A DNA stretch of 26,284 nt, from the NCBI GenBank assembly GCA_027004315.1, contig JALTHV010000180.1, positions 1 through 26,284 on the forward strand, written 5' to 3'. Shown here one piece after another: positions 6,393-14,952 of this stretch. A model generated the notes under the pieces. The model ran no database searches, was not told the origin of the DNA, and saw only the letters and a list, made by a program, of their open reading frames with translations. This DNA comes from Deltaproteobacteria bacterium. Lineage in GTDB: Bacteria > Desulfobacterota > Dissulfuribacteria > Dissulfuribacterales > UBA3076. Both the position numbers and the translations under genes were made by a program. Every line of letters begins with the position of its first letter. Positions within the stretch are counted from its first letter, which is position 1.

Positions 6393-8672
6393 CTACCTGT
6401 AATAGAGGTTATGCCCACCCATCGTCATCAGTGCATCGTAGAGGTTTTTTCTGAACTCACGTCTGTCCCAGATCCCCTGGATGTGACCTCTTCTGAGGGC
6501 ATTTTTGGCGCTGTGATAGCCAGGCGGGACATTCCTGCCTGTAGTCTCCCTTATGACCCTTGGGCCGGCAAACCCGATCCGGGAAGAACGTATCCCAAAC
6601 TGGTAAAGGGAACATCCCAGAAAACTGGCCACAGGACCCGCATATGAATTGTTGTCGTAGACTACTATATAGAGCCCCCCGCTCTCGATATATTCCCTCA
6701 CTGCAAGGGTACACTTCGGCATCTGCACTACCCCAAGGGTCCCCTCCTGGATACGGATACCTCCGGTAGTGTGTACATAGGCCAAAAATGGCCTCCTGGT
6801 AGTCTTGGCTATATCGCAGGCCCTCACAAACTTCTCTCCCTCTGCAGCACCAACTGTCCCTCCCCTGAAATTACTAAATAACATGGCCACTACCAACCTT
6901 ATCCCAAATACCCTGGCATCAAAAGTAATAATACTGGACATGCGTCCAGTCCGTCTGATATCCCTCCTAAGGCGGGCATCAAAACCCCGGAAACCAAGGG
7001 GATTGCTGGAGGCTATATGATTATTGAATTCCCGGACCGAGTCTTTATCAAAGAGATTCTTGAGATACCACTGGTACTCAAGAGGGAAGTGATGGCCACA
7101 GTTAGGACAGACCCCGCAAAATTCCCCATAGAGGTCAGGTACCCACAGGTCCATACATCCATATTTAGAGGCATTGGGACAGGTAACGGTACGGTCCTCA
7201 TTTGCAAGGGGACTGAGATAAGGCTCCCACTCCTCGGCAAAAATCGATCTGCGGTCAGACCCCTCTGAACTTACGACCTTTGCAGGACGCTTTGGCTGGG
7301 GAAAGACAAAGTCATAGGCCGCTCTTACAGGCTCAGTGACTTTTTTGAAAAACACTGAACCCTCACTTGAGACCTCCTCTATTACCTTTTGGACGTTTCG
7401 ATGGTGCGGCCTGAGGAGACCATATCTCAGTTCATAGTAGCCCCTACTGGCAAGATCCTTAGCCCTCCTGAACCTCTGGGCCAATCCCTTGCTTTTCTTA
7501 AGGAAAAAGTCCTTGCCCATCTCCCGGTACTTCTTAGACCTGAGTTCAAGAAGCCGGTCTATCTCAAGCTCTGTGAGATTCCAGCTAATAGCTACATCAA
7601 AGTCCTCTGGGACATTTTTCCCCTCCTCTGTCTGTCTCCTTAAGGCATAGGCCCTGAAGGCACGGAAGTTCTTGGTCTTCAGGACTATCTCGTCGGTGGC
7701 ACGCAGCATCTCATAACGGAGTCTGCGAAAAAAGGCATAATCTTCCCGCTTTGCCCCAAGAGGAGGTTCCTCTACTATCCGATCAATAGTACCCAGTTTC
7801 AGGTTGTCAGAGGCAGTTATTTTTAACTGGGTGGCACAGTGCTCTATAAGATCTTTGGGGACCTTTTCTCCCTCCCTTATCTTTCCTTCTATGGCAGCCG
7901 CACCTTCCGGAGAAATGACAGAATAATAGCCCCTTGAACCCATGAGCCTGAAATCTGAGAGCCCTATTGCCTCGGCACCGCCGGAACCGCCCTCTGAGAT
8001 AAAGGACACCATTGGGACCCTTAGCCTTGCCATCACATATATGTTACGGGCTATCTGCTGTGCAGCCCCAGGATAATCTTCGACGGGGTAGGATCCTGGA
8101 GTAAAGATAAAGAAGTGTATGGGGATGCCTTCGGTCTCGGCTACCATCATGTACCTCAAGGCCTTATCATTTCCCCAGGGTTTTGCGCATCCCCCATTCC
8201 GGTACTCCTCTCCACGACCCTTTTCATGCCCTATGACCATAACCTGATGACTGTAGAGCTTATTTTTGACTCTTCTTGATATGGTAGCCCTGGCCACTAC
8301 TACGGCAGGGTCAAGATTGCACTCTCCCTCCCCGCCCAACTCTGTATAGGAATCATATACGTTCTCCAGAATATCAATAAGGGTAAAACGCTGGACACTC
8401 CGTACAATGTTCACGATCTCCGCAGGACTGAGTTTCTTAGCAACTCTGTCTTCCATAAAGGAGACCCGATCCTCTATACGATCGATCTCATTATAGAGAT
8501 CCGCCTCTTTTATTTCAAAAAGAGAGTGGCGAAGGCCCTGGACCCGATCCTGGAGCTCTTTCAGGTTGATCCATGCACTGCTACCCTTGATATCTATAAG
8601 ATATGAAATCCGATCAGCGAGCTGGCTGAGCAATTTCCCACTATCTGCCATATATGCCTGGTCTGTATGCAT
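6393..8672 (-). CDS. Acetyl-CoA carboxylase carboxyltransferase, alpha-beta fusion
   Basis: This 759-residue protein joins both halves of the carboxyltransferase that moves carboxyl from carboxybiotin to an acyl-CoA, presumably acetyl-CoA giving malonyl-CoA for fatty acid synthesis. Residues about 110-330 are AccA-like (VMVIGHEKGRG, the oxyanion-type GGSGGAEAIG at 227-236, YYSVISPEGAAAI). Residues about 330-490 are a charged linker. Residues about 495-745 are AccD-like, with a Cys cluster (C498, C506, C519, C522, C525) resembling the AccD zinc finger, then FRGGTVGAAEGEKFVRA and TGGIRIQEG. The order alpha then beta is the reverse of some plastid/actinobacterial arrangements. ATG 8672 lacks a good Shine-Dalgarno; ATG 8651 (MADSGKLL) is an alternative. 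Downstream partner: the biotinyl gene. Upstream: accC, separated by MITE D. Confidence 0.85.
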   Translation of the reverse strand: MHTDQAYMADSGKLLSQLADRISYLIDIKGSSAWINLKELQDRVQGLRHSLFEIKEADLYNEIDRIEDRVSFMEDRVAKKLSPAEIVNIVRSVQRFTLIDILENVYDSYTELGGEGECNLDPAVVVARATISRRVKNKLYSHQVMVIGHEKGRGEEYRNGGCAKPWGNDKALRYMMVAETEGIPIHFFIFTPGSYPVEDYPGAAQQIARNIYVMARLRVPMVSFISEGGSGGAEAIGLSDFRLMGSRGYYSVISPEGAAAIEGKIREGEKVPKDLIEHCATQLKITASDNLKLGTIDRIVEEPPLGAKREDYAFFRRLRYEMLRATDEIVLKTKNFRAFRAYALRRQTEEGKNVPEDFDVAISWNLTELEIDRLLELRSKKYREMGKDFFLKKSKGLAQRFRRAKDLASRGYYELRYGLLRPHHRNVQKVIEEVSSEGSVFFKKVTEPVRAAYDFVFPQPKRPAKVVSSEGSDRRSIFAEEWEPYLSPLANEDRTVTCPNASKYGCMDLWVPDLYGEFCGVCPNCGHHFPLEYQWYLKNLFDKDSVREFNNHIASSNPLGFRGFDARLRRDIRRTGRMSSIITFDARVFGIRLVVAMLFSNFRGGTVGAAEGEKFVRACDIAKTTRRPFLAYVHTTGGIRIQEGTLGVVQMPKCTLAVREYIESGGLYIVVYDNNSYAGPVASFLGCSLYQFGIRSSRIGFAGPRVIRETTGRNVPPGYHSAKNALRRGHIQGIWDRREFRKNLYDALMTMGGHNLYYR

Positions 8673-8742
8673 ACAGATGTACTGTAACCATTAAGAGTAA
8701 ACCCGAGTCTGCCCTTCGCAGAGGCAAACACATAGGTCCGCC

Positions 8743-8910
8743 ATAACCGTTCATACCCCCTGTTGCAACCGTCCACGGCCCCGGCCAGCGGTAGCATTTT
8801 GAAGGGTTTCAGTGCGGATTAATCGCAGAGTGCCCTGATCTTGTGCATCAGGCGATGCTCCTGAAACCCTTCAAAATGCTACCGCTGGCCGGGGGGATGT
8901 GAACGGTTAC
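8743..8910. mobile_element. MITE copy D (168 bp, inner type)
   Basis: The ends are ATAACCGTTCAT (8743-8754) and GTGAACGGTTAC (8899-8910). The flanks are GGTCCGCC (8735-8742) and GGTCCACC (8911-8918), a 7/8 duplication. The hairpin arms are 31 bp (8781-8811 with 8862-8892) and perfect. The left end has the longer subterminal segment (TGTTGCAACCGTCCAC) also seen in copies E and J. It sits between accC and the carboxyltransferase gene. Confidence 0.85.
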
Positions 8911-8923
8911 GGTCCACCCCTAC

Positions 8924-10336
8924 TCAAAATTGAAGTATGTCATTAATCCTGTCATAGAGATAGTCCAAATTTGTGATAATATCTTCACCCTTTGCCCCTT
9001 TGCCCTCTATAACAGTCCCCTTTTGGAACTGTCTTGCCCTCTCCTTGGCCTGCTCACTATCCTGGCCCCAGATAATAGCAAGGGCAAGGTTGGGATCGTA
9101 TTCTGTGGGAATCTTATATGGGATATCTCTAGGCACATGAGAATAAAGCCTGGCCCATGGCTCCTCAGGGTAATCAAAACGTGTAATGGTACCACACCAA
9201 GGCGCGAAACCTCTATTGGTATCTTCCGCAACGATCCTGAGTTCTATGCTGGTGCCTTCAAAAGATACATCTTTTTGAGTAAACCCTAGTCTATCCCCAA
9301 AGGCTACCTTTATCTGCTCCTTGATTAAATTTGTGGGCTCTGTGCCCCCCTTTATTCTAGAGATACGGGCAGAAATCTCGTTTTCAACCTGTATGCGGGT
9401 ATTGACCTCCATAAGATAAGGGCTACCATCCCTGCAGACTATCCACTCCCAGGTCCCTATACTGTCATAGCCAACGTGCCTTGCCATGCGTACAGAATAC
9501 CTTACTATCTGATCCAATACTCCCTCTGCATCAAAAGGATATTCACATACTGCAGGATCAAAACCAGGGGCTACCTCTAATCTCTTTTGCCTTCCACTAC
9601 TCTGTATAGTGCAGTTCCTGGTCCCGAAATGCACTACTTCATCATGGGAGCTACATAAAAGCTGTACCTCAAGGTGCTGATAATCTCTCAGGCACTGTTC
9701 TATCAACACCCCTTCATCCCCGAACTGTCGCTTGGCATAGTTCTGTATCTTTCTATAGACCATCCTAAAGACATCGAGACGGCTGACCTCCTCAATACCC
9801 ATACCTCCACCGCCGGCAGATGCCTTTACCAGGACAGATGGATGCTGAACACCCTGCTCTTTTTGGAGAAAAAAAAGTTCCTCAGCTACCTCTTCCGCCT
9901 CCATTTCGTTATAGATCAACTCATCAGACCCCGGAATTACTGGTACCTTGAGTTTCTTGGCCAGGCGTTTAGTATTGATTTTACTGCCAAGATCCCTTAT
10001 AACCTCCCACCTGGGGCCTATGAAGGTGAGGGGCCGGGTCCTCATGGTAGCCCTTCTGGCAAAACCAAAGTTTTCAGAAAAAAATCCATATCCAGGGTGG
10101 ATAGCAGTGCATTTGGCCTGGTCTGCCACTGAAAAGATTTCATTGGGATCTTTATAATTTGATATGCGATAGGCCCTCTTAAAACCGCCTCTCTCCTGTG
10201 CAAGCCGGACATGGAGTGAGGACTCATCTTCCTTTGTATATACGACCACATAGTCCAGGCCCAGATCCTTACAGGCCTGCATTATGCGGATGGCGATCTC
10301 TCCACGGTTAGCTATTAATACACGTTCCTTGCTCAT
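8924..10336 (-). CDS. accC: Biotin carboxylase (ATP-grasp), AccC-like, divergent
   Basis: This 470-residue enzyme performs ATP-dependent carboxylation of biotin on the carrier protein. Visible landmarks are the N-terminal biotin carboxylase fold (RVLIANRGEIAIRIMQACKDLG, HPGYGFFSEN), the ATP-grasp glycine loop VKASAGGGGMGI, HLEVQLL, the metal/ATP-binding MEVNTRIQVE (Glu and Asn conserved) and the C-terminal SIELRIVAED Arg. Divergence from standard AccC is clear: TRNCT in place of ERDCS, and QVENEISA in place of QVEHPVTE. ATG 10336 is preceded by AAGGGG. It is the first gene of the accC-carboxyltransferase-biotinyl cluster. An acyl-CoA substrate other than acetyl-CoA is possible, but a complete three-gene set favours acetyl-CoA carboxylase. 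Confidence 0.85.
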   Translation of the reverse strand: MSKERVLIANRGEIAIRIMQACKDLGLDYVVVYTKEDESSLHVRLAQERGGFKRAYRISNYKDPNEIFSVADQAKCTAIHPGYGFFSENFGFARRATMRTRPLTFIGPRWEVIRDLGSKINTKRLAKKLKVPVIPGSDELIYNEMEAEEVAEELFFLQKEQGVQHPSVLVKASAGGGGMGIEEVSRLDVFRMVYRKIQNYAKRQFGDEGVLIEQCLRDYQHLEVQLLCSSHDEVVHFGTRNCTIQSSGRQKRLEVAPGFDPAVCEYPFDAEGVLDQIVRYSVRMARHVGYDSIGTWEWIVCRDGSPYLMEVNTRIQVENEISARISRIKGGTEPTNLIKEQIKVAFGDRLGFTQKDVSFEGTSIELRIVAEDTNRGFAPWCGTITRFDYPEEPWARLYSHVPRDIPYKIPTEYDPNLALAIIWGQDSEQAKERARQFQKGTVIEGKGAKGEDIITNLDYLYDRINDILQF

Positions 10337-10422
10337 AAAGCCCCTTCTATTCCGCCGGGTTATACAGGATTAAATAGATCCAGTCAATTTACTATCAAGG
10401 ATAGCTCAAGGCAAAAATATGA

Positions 10423-10428
10423 TATAAT
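10423..10428 (+). promoter_or_regulatory. Candidate -10 box (TATAAT) for dusB
   Basis: A perfect TATAAT lies about 57 bp upstream of the dusB ATG in the divergent accC/dusB spacer. No good -35 is seen at 16-18 bp spacing. A short tandem AACTTTG repeat (about 10447-10466) lies between it and the start codon. Confidence 0.4.
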
Positions 10429-10484
10429 CTCTTACATTAGTCTTTCAACTTTGAACTTTGAACTTATTTTCGTAATTTATAGCC

Positions 10485-11480
10485 ATGTCCACTATACAAT
10501 ATCTCCGGCACCTCAGGATAGGTACTCTATCTCTCCCTAATAACCTCATTCTTGCACCAATGGCAGGAATTACAGACTATCCCTTAAGATCCCTTGCCAG
10601 GAGCTTCGGGGCAGGGCTAGCGGTAAGTGAGATGATAGCCTCCCAGGCCCTTGTACGTAATAACCTCAGATCTCTCAGTATGGCCCGGACTGCCAAGGAG
10701 GAATCCCCCCTGGCAGTCCAGATCTTTGGATCAGACCCAGATATTGTAGCCGAGGCTGCCAGGATTAGTGAATCTCTTGGTGCAGCAATAATCGACATAA
10801 ATATGGGGTGTCCACAGCGTAAAGTCGTAAAGAACGGGGCCGGTGCAGCTCTCATGCGTGATGAGGCCCTGACGGCAAGGATCATAGATAGAGTTGTGAA
10901 AGCAGTAAGTGTACCTGTAAGTATCAAGATCCGCCTTGGTTGGAATAACAAAAGCATAAATGCAACCAGAATAGCCAGGGCCGCCCAGGATTTCGGTGCA
11001 TCTCTAGTTACCGTCCATGCCCGAACCCGCAGCCAGATGTTCTCCGGCAAGGCCGACTGGTCAGCAATCAGAAAGATAAAAGATGCCGTATCTATCCCCG
11101 TAATTGCAAATGGTGACATCCAGGACCCGGTGGACGCCAGGCTCTGCCTTGAAATTTCAGGAGCAGACGGGATCATGATCGGAAGGGGTGTTCTTGGCAG
11201 ACCATGGCTATTTGGTCAGATACTCCATTTTCTAGAGACAGGCAAGCACCAAAAGTCCCCGGCCATTGAAAATCAATATAGTATTGCAAAGAGACACTTT
11301 GAGTACCTTATAGACTTCTATGGAATCCCCAGGGGCCTGCTGCTGTCTCGAAGACACCTGGCATGGTATAGCAAAGGGCTTCGTGGGGGGGCATTATTCA
11401 GAAAGGTCTTAAACAATACTGAGACAATCAATGAAGTAGAAGAATTGCTAATACGTTTTTATGAAGCCCAGCAGACTTAA
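10485..11480 (+). CDS. dusB: tRNA-dihydrouridine synthase, DusB type
   Basis: This 331-residue FMN enzyme reduces specific uridines in the tRNA D-loop to dihydrouridine using NAD(P)H. A TIM-barrel start LILAPMAGITDYPLR is visible, then INMGCPQRKVVKNGAGAALM with the catalytic Cys, IKIRLGW, TVHARTRSQMFSGKADW and the FMN phosphate-binding GADGIMIGRGVLGRPWLF. The C-terminal helical domain is present. Length and motif spacing match DusB (NifR3) rather than DusA or DusC. It is transcribed divergently from accC and stands alone. ATG 10485 gives the normal family N-terminus; its ribosome binding site is weak. Confidence 0.92.
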   Translation: MSTIQYLRHLRIGTLSLPNNLILAPMAGITDYPLRSLARSFGAGLAVSEMIASQALVRNNLRSLSMARTAKEESPLAVQIFGSDPDIVAEAARISESLGAAIIDINMGCPQRKVVKNGAGAALMRDEALTARIIDRVVKAVSVPVSIKIRLGWNNKSINATRIARAAQDFGASLVTVHARTRSQMFSGKADWSAIRKIKDAVSIPVIANGDIQDPVDARLCLEISGADGIMIGRGVLGRPWLFGQILHFLETGKHQKSPAIENQYSIAKRHFEYLIDFYGIPRGLLLSRRHLAWYSKGLRGGALFRKVLNNTETINEVEELLIRFYEAQQT

Positions 11481-11815
11481 ATGGAAGAGGACAACTACAG
11501 GGGGTGCCCCTACATTGTTTGAAAACAAAATCCCCAAACCTCATTGAGGTAAAAATATCTGGCATCCTTCATTCATTCTCTAAGGACAGGACCCCGTGCC
11601 TGCTAAAATATGCTTGACAGCTTTTGAGTAGCCTGCTATGAGAAAGTTGCTATCTGTCATAGATATAGACTGCAAAAATATAATGATTTCTGCTTTGAAT
11701 TAGAAGATTCAGGAGTTTTGTTTAGAGACTGACTGACAGCCTATAGCCTAACTGATTCTCATCGTGGGGATGATGGATTCCCCTTATCATGAATATCTTG
11801 AGGAGGACTAGATTG
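11481..11815. other. dusB-yedE intergenic region (335 bp)
   Basis: No gene or RNA was recognised. It contains small hairpins after dusB: AGGGG/CCCCT at 11499-11511 and an adjacent TTGTTT/AAACAA. A candidate promoter follows, with TTGACA at 11614-11619. The leader before the transporter start is long (about 165 nt). No riboswitch family was recognised in it. Confidence 0.6.
11614..11642 (+). promoter_or_regulatory. Candidate sigma-70 promoter for the YeeE/YedE gene
   Basis: A consensus TTGACA (11614-11619) is followed after exactly 17 bp by TATGAG (11637-11642; 4/6 match to TATAAT). It is the only strong -35 in the spacer and points at the transporter gene about 170 bp downstream. Confidence 0.5.
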
Positions 11816-13030
11816 ATGAGCGAAGGTATCGGAGAAAGCGTCAAAGAATTTTACAATGGATTATTTAAGGAACAGTGGAATGCCACAGTATGTGGAATCA
11901 TGGTCGCCCTGCTAAGTATCATGATATTTGCTTGGGCCCGGCCCTGGGGTGCAGTTGGTGCCGTGAGAAACTGGGGCCAGTGGATACTCTATGGTCTACA
12001 TATATTCGGGAACAAACCAAGTAGTATCCTTATCAATAGCGGTTCTGTCATCGGTCTGGGGTTTGTAGCCGGGGCCTTCATTTCGGCCTGTCTGGGAGGA
12101 GAATTCGCCATCAGGATCCCTCCGGGACTGGAGCTGGTAAAGGCGGTGTTCGCAGGGACATTCATGGGTATAGGTGCCGCCATGTCAGGTGGATGTAATG
12201 TAGGAGGTTTCTACAATGCCCTTGGGAATCTGTCTGCCAGCGGGTTCTGCATGATGGCAGGAATCATCATTGGGGCAGTGATCGCCATCAAGTACCTCTA
12301 TTGGGAAATGGAGCATATCTCTTGGGGCTCTGGCGGGGCAAAGACCATCAACTTTCCCATGCCACTTCAGGTCATTTTGGGCCTCGGGGCCATAGGTGCT
12401 CTTATTTGGGGAGCCAATGTCTATGCAGGCAGTGGCAAAGATGCCCTGGCGAGGCTCAGTGGGATATTGCTCATATCAAGTGGCATTGGGTATACAATGC
12501 AGCGTGGGCGCTGGTGCATGATTCAGGGCTTTCGTGAACCTCATTTGTCTGGTGATGCAAAAATGGCCAAGTCTATTGCCCTGAGTATAGCTATCCTGGC
12601 CGCAGGGTGTGCAGTACTCAAGTATACCGGACTCCGGGATACTGCATGGTATGTCCGGGGCTTCTTCGGCTGGGGTGCTATTGTAGGAGGTATTATCTTC
12701 GGGTTCGGTGGTGTCATTGCTGGTGGTTGTGGCAGTGGGGCCCTTTGGCGTATGGGTGAAGGACAGATCAAGTTGTGGGTTGTAGGTCTCTTCTTCGGTC
12801 TTTCTAACGCCATCCTAGATGGGTGGTTTAAGGCCCATGACTGGGAAGGGATGAGTGCGTGGCAGAATGATGGTATAACTAATGCTGGGAAGTTTGGACG
12901 TTTTGTCTACATGCCAGACACTTGGCTCGGTTATGGTGGCACCTTGGCCCTTATATTTTTGGTAATGGCCCTCTGGTATATCATTGTCTCTTGGAATGAG
13001 GAGTCGGAAAAGCTGGTCGTGCCGATGTAG
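11816..13030 (+). CDS. YeeE/YedE family sulfur-compound transporter
   Basis: This 404-residue polytopic inner-membrane protein has about ten hydrophobic segments. It shows the Sulf_transp family signature with conserved Cys residues in the repeated core: GGCNVGGFYNALGN (Cys127), GRWCMIQGF (Cys234) and GGCGSGALWRMGEGQ (Cys305). In the thiosulfate permease TsuA of this family, equivalent Cys residues line the substrate path. The substrate here could be thiosulfate, another sulfane-sulfur ion, or selenium-related (YedE/FdhT); it cannot be told from sequence. I start at ATG 11816 because AGGAGG lies 9 nt upstream; an in-frame ATG at 11789 would add nine residues. No TusA-like partner is adjacent. 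A strong hairpin terminator follows. Confidence 0.88.
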   Translation: MSEGIGESVKEFYNGLFKEQWNATVCGIMVALLSIMIFAWARPWGAVGAVRNWGQWILYGLHIFGNKPSSILINSGSVIGLGFVAGAFISACLGGEFAIRIPPGLELVKAVFAGTFMGIGAAMSGGCNVGGFYNALGNLSASGFCMMAGIIIGAVIAIKYLYWEMEHISWGSGGAKTINFPMPLQVILGLGAIGALIWGANVYAGSGKDALARLSGILLISSGIGYTMQRGRWCMIQGFREPHLSGDAKMAKSIALSIAILAAGCAVLKYTGLRDTAWYVRGFFGWGAIVGGIIFGFGGVIAGGCGSGALWRMGEGQIKLWVVGLFFGLSNAILDGWFKAHDWEGMSAWQNDGITNAGKFGRFVYMPDTWLGYGGTLALIFLVMALWYIIVSWNEESEKLVVPM

Positions 13031-13078
13031 TTGACAGAAATAACAGACCTGCTTTCTGCTTTTGCTAAAATTCTATAG

Positions 13079-13116
13079 AGAGGCTCAATAAGCCAAAGAT
13101 TATTGAGCCTCTTTTG
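13079..13116 (+). terminator. Intrinsic terminator of the YeeE/YedE gene, overlapping the scpA 3' end
   Basis: A 13-bp perfect stem (13079-13091 with 13100-13112) has an 8-nt loop and is followed by a TTTTG tract. It terminates the + strand transporter transcript. The right arm also encodes the last codons and the TAA stop of scpA on the opposite strand (13100 upward), so one palindrome serves two convergent genes. Confidence 0.85.
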
Positions 13117-13882
13117 TATATATGGCCAGGGGACTGGCCCTTTCTTTTTCATGCCTTAAGAGTACCAGGATGTCTCCCCCTGAGGACTCCTGCAAAAGAC
13201 GCACTCTCCCCAGACGGGCAAGCTCTAGCAAGGCAAGAAAGGTGACAATGATCATTTCCCTCTCTTCCTTCCCAAAAAGCTCGAAGAAACGGATCCTCTC
13301 TGTCTGGTCAAGCATTTTGGCCAGAGATTCCATACGTTCGGAGAGACTGGCCTTGGCCCTGGTAATCTCAAGGACCCTGGGAAGGGTGCTACCTAGCACC
13401 TCTTTAAAGGCGCTGATGAGATCTGTAAGACTTACATTAAAGGTCCATTCAGATCCTGGCCCGGGCGTCTCCTCATCCCAGATCTCCAATCCTTCGCTCT
13501 CCAGACCCCCTTTTCGGACAAAGACATCCCTGCCCAATATGGGCCTGGACCTGAAGTCTGTTGCCGCCTCCCTCATCTTGGCCAATTCTTGAAGGGGCCT
13601 GACTATCTCAAGCCTGGGATCGTCTTCGGAGTCTACGGGATCAGGCCTCGGCAAGAGCATCCTGGACTTTATGTGCATCAAAGTAGCGGCCATCACCAGG
13701 TATTCCCCTGCCACCACCACATCCAGGGCAACTTCCATGAATTCTATATATTCCAGGTACTGGGCAGTTACTGTAGCTATGGGGATATCTGTAATTTTGA
13801 GTTTGTTTTTGTAGATCAGGTGAAGGAGCAGATCTAAAGGCCCTTCAAAGGCCTCTACTCTTACCTGACATGCCGGTTCCAA
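13100..13882 (-). CDS. scpA: Segregation and condensation protein A (kleisin)
   Basis: This 260-residue kleisin bridges the SMC heads and binds ScpB in the bacterial condensin complex. The N-terminal signature VEAFEGPLDLLLHLIYKNKLKITDIPIA is followed by EYLVMAATLMHIKSRMLLP, an acidic central linker, and a C-terminal winged helix (EREMIIVTFLALLELARLGRVRLLQ) that contacts the SMC cap. The start is TTG 13882 with GGAG 6 nt upstream; it overlaps the end of trpS by 22 bp, so the two are co-translated. scpB is not in the window. The last codons lie in the convergent transporter terminator. Confidence 0.92.
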   Translation of the reverse strand: MEPACQVRVEAFEGPLDLLLHLIYKNKLKITDIPIATVTAQYLEYIEFMEVALDVVVAGEYLVMAATLMHIKSRMLLPRPDPVDSEDDPRLEIVRPLQELAKMREAATDFRSRPILGRDVFVRKGGLESEGLEIWDEETPGPGSEWTFNVSLTDLISAFKEVLGSTLPRVLEITRAKASLSERMESLAKMLDQTERIRFFELFGKEEREMIIVTFLALLELARLGRVRLLQESSGGDILVLLRHEKERASPLAIYTKEAQ

Positions 13883-14868
13883 AGCGCACTCCGGACCTGG
13901 GCCATTGTAGACTGCGCAACCTTTCTGGCCCTCTCGGCCCCATCTGCCAATATGGCCTTCACCCTTTCAGGATCTGCGGCCAGGACCTTCCTCTTCTGCC
14001 AGATCGGGGCCATTTTACAGATAATGGCCTCGGCAAGTTCCTTCTTACAGGCTGCGCAGCCCCGCTTGGCCGCCTTGCACTCAGATACAATTACATCTAA
14101 CCGTTCTGGAGATAGATAGAGTTGATGGAGTTTAAAGGCTATACAGCGGTTTTCAGGGTCACCAGGATCTTTCATCCTTGGTCTTTCTACATCAGTAATC
14201 ATGGTAGATATCTTTTTCCTTACCACTTCTGGGGAATCTGACAGAAATATAGAGTTATCATAACTCTTGCTCATTTTTCTGCCGTCCAGACCTGGAAGTT
14301 TGGGGACCTCTGTCAACATGGACTCCGGTATTGGAAAGATATCTCCATAGAGATAATTGAATCTGCGCGCGATCTCCCTGGAAAGCTCCAGGTGAGGCAA
14401 CTGGTCTACCCCTACAGGCACTCTATTGGCCTTGTACATAATGATGTCTGCTGCCTGAAGGACTGGATAGCCCAGGAAACCAAAGGTGGCAAGGTCCTTT
14501 TCCTTGAGCTGCTGTTGCTGTTCCTTGTAGGTAGGATTGCGCTCCAGCCAGGAGACAGGCGTGATCATAGAGAGTAGCAGATGTAGTTCTGCATGTTCCT
14601 TTACCTCCGACTGGATAAATAGGGTGACCTTGTCTGGGTCTATACCCACGGCCAGCCAGTCGAGCACCATCTCCTCTATGTTTGACGGTATCTCCTGCGG
14701 ATGCTCATAATTGGTAGTAAGGGCATGCCAGTCGGCCACGAGGAAGTAACAGTCATATGTCTCCTGAAGACGCTTCCAGTTTTCAAGTACTCCATGCAGG
14801 TGTCCCAGGTGTAACCTGCCGGTAGGCCTCATGCCACTCAATATCCGTTGTCTTATCCGTCCAGCCAT
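13861..14868 (-). CDS. trpS: Tryptophanyl-tRNA synthetase
   Basis: This 335-residue class I aminoacyl-tRNA synthetase charges tRNA-Trp. Visible are RILSGMRPTGRLHLGHL with the HIGH-type signature (residues 20-24), DQLPHLELSREIARRFN, and the KMSKS loop (198-202, GRKMSKSYDNSIFL). The C-terminal anticodon-binding helices are present. I use ATG 14868 with GAGGTGG upstream. The frame stays open to TTG 14955, but those 29 residues translate the collapsed MITE E and are not part of the protein. The gene overlaps scpA by 22 bp and follows the site-2 protease. Confidence 0.95.
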   Translation of the reverse strand: MAGRIRQRILSGMRPTGRLHLGHLHGVLENWKRLQETYDCYFLVADWHALTTNYEHPQEIPSNIEEMVLDWLAVGIDPDKVTLFIQSEVKEHAELHLLLSMITPVSWLERNPTYKEQQQQLKEKDLATFGFLGYPVLQAADIIMYKANRVPVGVDQLPHLELSREIARRFNYLYGDIFPIPESMLTEVPKLPGLDGRKMSKSYDNSIFLSDSPEVVRKKISTMITDVERPRMKDPGDPENRCIAFKLHQLYLSPERLDVIVSECKAAKRGCAACKKELAEAIICKMAPIWQKRKVLAADPERVKAILADGAERARKVAQSTMAQVRSALWNRHVR

Positions 14869-14888
14869 AAAAATCCACCTCAAAAAAG

Positions 14889-14952
14889 GTAACCGTTCAC
14901 ACCCCCCTGTTTCAACCGTCCATCTCTCCGGCCGGGGGGAATGTGAACAGTT
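14889..14952. mobile_element. MITE copy E (64 bp, collapsed, hairpin lost)
   Basis: It begins GTAACCGTTCAC (14889-14900), keeps the long subterminal segment (TTTCAACCGTCCA), then jumps from CTCCGGCC directly to GGGGGGAATGTGAACAGTT. The 31-bp arms and their loop are absent, and the right tip is missing its last two bases. The flanks CAAAAAAG (14881-14888) and CAAAAGAG (14953-14960) give a 7/8 duplication. It lies between the M50 protease stop and the trpS Shine-Dalgarno. Confidence 0.75.

Noticed and set aside
10577..11176. 199-codon minus-strand open frame
   Set aside because: Shadow of dusB; composition is Ala/Ser/Leu-rich with no recognisable motif.
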